From an uncultured Johnsonella sp. (lineage in GTDB: Bacteria > Bacillota > Clostridia > Lachnospirales > Lachnospiraceae): a stretch of DNA of 64,000 nt. This document shows, one piece after another, positions 62,627-64,000 of the stretch; the stretch's first letter is position 1; every line of letters starts with the position of its first letter. Made by a program: the position numbers and the translations under genes. The notes below the pieces were generated by a model, which saw nothing but the letters and a program-made list of their open reading frames with translations, had not been told where the DNA came from and made no database searches. The stretch spans positions 1 to 64,000 of the forward strand of contig CALBCM010000027.1 of NCBI GenBank assembly GCA_937927235.1. The letters run 5' to 3'.

Positions 62627-64000
62627 TTATAAAACCTCCGCTCCATCTTTTACTGTTTTTTGAGGCGACATTACAGCAAGGCTTCCGACATCATCTTCAG
62701 CACTTAATATCATGCCCTCTGACACCATACCGGCAATCTCTCTCGGCTTTAAATTTACCAGCACCAGCACCTGTTTTCCTATAAGCTCCTCAGGCTTATA
62801 CCAGGCCTTTATCCCGCTTAATATCTGTCTTGTAGCTGAGCCTATCTTTACCTGTAAGCAAAGAAGCTTTTTTGATTTTTTTACTTCTTCACATTTAACT
62901 ACTGTACCTACCTGAAGCTGAAGCTTTACAAAGTCATCATATTCAATTATTGGCTTAGTCTCTATATCCATCCCTTCCGCCTTATCAATTAGATTGTCCG
63001 CTTTATCTGAGGATGTATTTGAGGCATTCAGCTTTTCCACTCTTGACATAACTTCATTTGCATCCATTCTCGCAAACAATATTCTGCCCTCACGAGCTAC
63101 CCTTGTCTTATCCGGCAGAAGTCCGAACTTATCCATGTCTTCAAAATCTCTCCTGTCAGCTCCAATCTCATATAATATATCTCTTGCAGTTTCAGGCATA
63201 AAGCTTTCAAGCAGTGAAGCTCCTATCGTTATAGCCTCAGCTATATTATAAAGTACATTTTCAAGTCTTGCATACTTGCCTTCATCCTTTGCAAGTATCC
63301 AAGGAGCTGTTTCATCTATATATTTATTGCAGCGTTTAAATATAGTCCAAATCTCAGTAATTGCCTCAGCTACTCTGAGCTCATTCATTTTTGCATTTGC
63401 TCTTTCAGCTGCAAGCATTACAGTATCCTTTAATTCTCTGTCATACTCAATATGTGAAGGCTCACTGTCATCCTTGGTATTGCTCAGCACTCCTCCAAGG
63501 TATTTATTTGTCATCGACACCGTACGTGACACCAGATTTCCCAGAATATTGGCAAGGTCTGAATTATACCTCTCTATCATAAACTCCCAGCCTATGGTGC
63601 CGTCATTATCGAAAGGCATTTCATGAAGTACAAAATATCTTACTGCATCAACTCCGAAAAAATCTACCAGAGTATCTGCATAAAGCACATTTCCCTTTGA
63701 TTTGCTCATCTTATTTTCACCCTGTAAAAGCCAAGGATGTCCAAAAACCTGCTTAGGCAGCTCCACATCAAGAGCCATTAAGAATATAGGCCAGTAAATT
63801 GTATGGAAACGTACTATATCCTTACCTATCAGATGAAGGTCGGCAGGCCACATCCTTTTAAATAATTCACTGTGATTTCCGTCGCAGTCATAGCCTATAC
63901 CTGTTATATAATTGGTGAGGGCATCAAGCCAGACATAAATTACATGCTTATCATCAAAGGTCACCGGAATTCCCCATTTAAAGCTTGTCCTTGATACACA
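62627..64000 (-). CDS. metG: Methionyl-tRNA synthetase (3' part; 5' end outside window)
   Basis: The frame continues to the right edge: residues before the first in-window GTG read VSRTSFKWGIPV, which is normal MetRS sequence. About 457 residues are visible: catalytic-core part with VYVWLDALTNYITG and the ENKMSKSKGN signature, then the anticodon-binding helical domain. A linker and a C-terminal EMAP/Trbp111-type tRNA-binding domain (about the last 105 residues, LQLQVGTVVKCEEVKKS) follow. The fused tRNA-binding domain is usual in Firmicutes. Confidence 0.96.
   Translation of the reverse strand, partial: CVSRTSFKWGIPVTFDDKHVIYVWLDALTNYITGIGYDCDGNHSELFKRMWPADLHLIGKDIVRFHTIYWPIFLMALDVELPKQVFGHPWLLQGENKMSKSKGNVLYADTLVDFFGVDAVRYFVLHEMPFDNDGTIGWEFMIERYNSDLANILGNLVSRTVSMTNKYLGGVLSNTKDDSEPSHIEYDRELKDTVMLAAERANAKMNELRVAEAITEIWTIFKRCNKYIDETAPWILAKDEGKYARLENVLYNIAEAITIGASLLESFMPETARDILYEIGADRRDFEDMDKFGLLPDKTRVAREGRILFARMDANEVMSRVEKLNASNTSSDKADNLIDKAEGMDIETKPIIEYDDFVKLQLQVGTVVKCEEVKKSKKLLCLQVKIGSATRQILSGIKAWYKPEELIGKQVLVLVNLKPREIAGMVSEGMILSAEDDVGSLAVMSPQKTVKDGAEVL

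Overview
The window reads as a low-G+C, anaerobic Firmicute chromosome, most likely Lachnospiraceae or a close clostridial relative. The basis is the A+T-rich codon use, the gdpP-rplI-dnaB and metG-tatD-ksgA gene orders, the GlgC/GlgD pair, the DUF1858 and small ferredoxin genes, and the Tn1549-type conjugative element. Genus cannot be fixed from sequence reading alone. No tRNA, rRNA or CRISPR array was seen.

Layout. (1) 1-4650: one end of a Tn1549/CTn-like integrative conjugative element, read leftwards (CD1845-like, RepA-like, DnaC-like, PcfB/DUF3801, VirD4). It abuts the 3' end of rlmD, and the rest of the element lies left of the window. (2) 4.6-8.6 kb: rlmD, a YhaM-like HD/OB exonuclease and an HtrA-like protein whose whole catalytic triad is replaced. 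(3) 8.8-15.6 kb: mutS2, a two-component system and two paralogous secreted cell-wall-binding proteins. (4) 15.7-24.1 kb: housekeeping genes (trmL, an AIR-synthase C-half protein, VanW protein, a 34-aa membrane miniprotein, nth, dCMP deaminase, Sua5, asnA, a GH18 protein). (5) 24.1-25.3 kb: decayed DNA with a frameshifted gene remnant and a perfect 12-bp inverted repeat. (6) 25.3-33.3 kb: mecA, a DUF1858 protein, ferredoxin, dnaB, rplI, gdpP, glgD and glgC.

(7) 33.5-51.4 kb: an 18-kb capsule/exopolysaccharide operon on the minus strand. It starts with a fused Wzz/BY-kinase with a damaged P-loop, then a 49-aa coupled ORF, a WecG/TagA transferase, several glycosyltransferases, Wzy and Wzx. It ends with a complete route from fructose-6-phosphate to GDP-L-fucose (manA, phosphohexomutase, manC, gmd, fcl), so the polymer probably contains L-fucose or another GDP-mannose-derived sugar. 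No initiating phosphoglycosyl transferase or tyrosine phosphatase is present. (8) 51.5-54.2 kb: an ECF transporter (fused double ATPase, EcfT, Trep_Strep/MptD-type S component). (9) 54.5-64 kb: asnS, an SbcD/YhaO-like nuclease with a YhaN-like membrane ATPase, an NlpC/P60 hydrolase, ksgA, tatD and the 3' part of metG.

The most unusual signals are: two well-preserved signalling or protease scaffolds that have lost catalytic residues (HtrA-like and BY-kinase); a structured terminator-like repeat present twice, 43 kb apart, with pairing-preserving changes; two unannotated-size small genes with strong start signals (34 aa and 49 aa); and the conjugative-element junction at rlmD. I did not find a clear-cut new defence or biosynthetic system.
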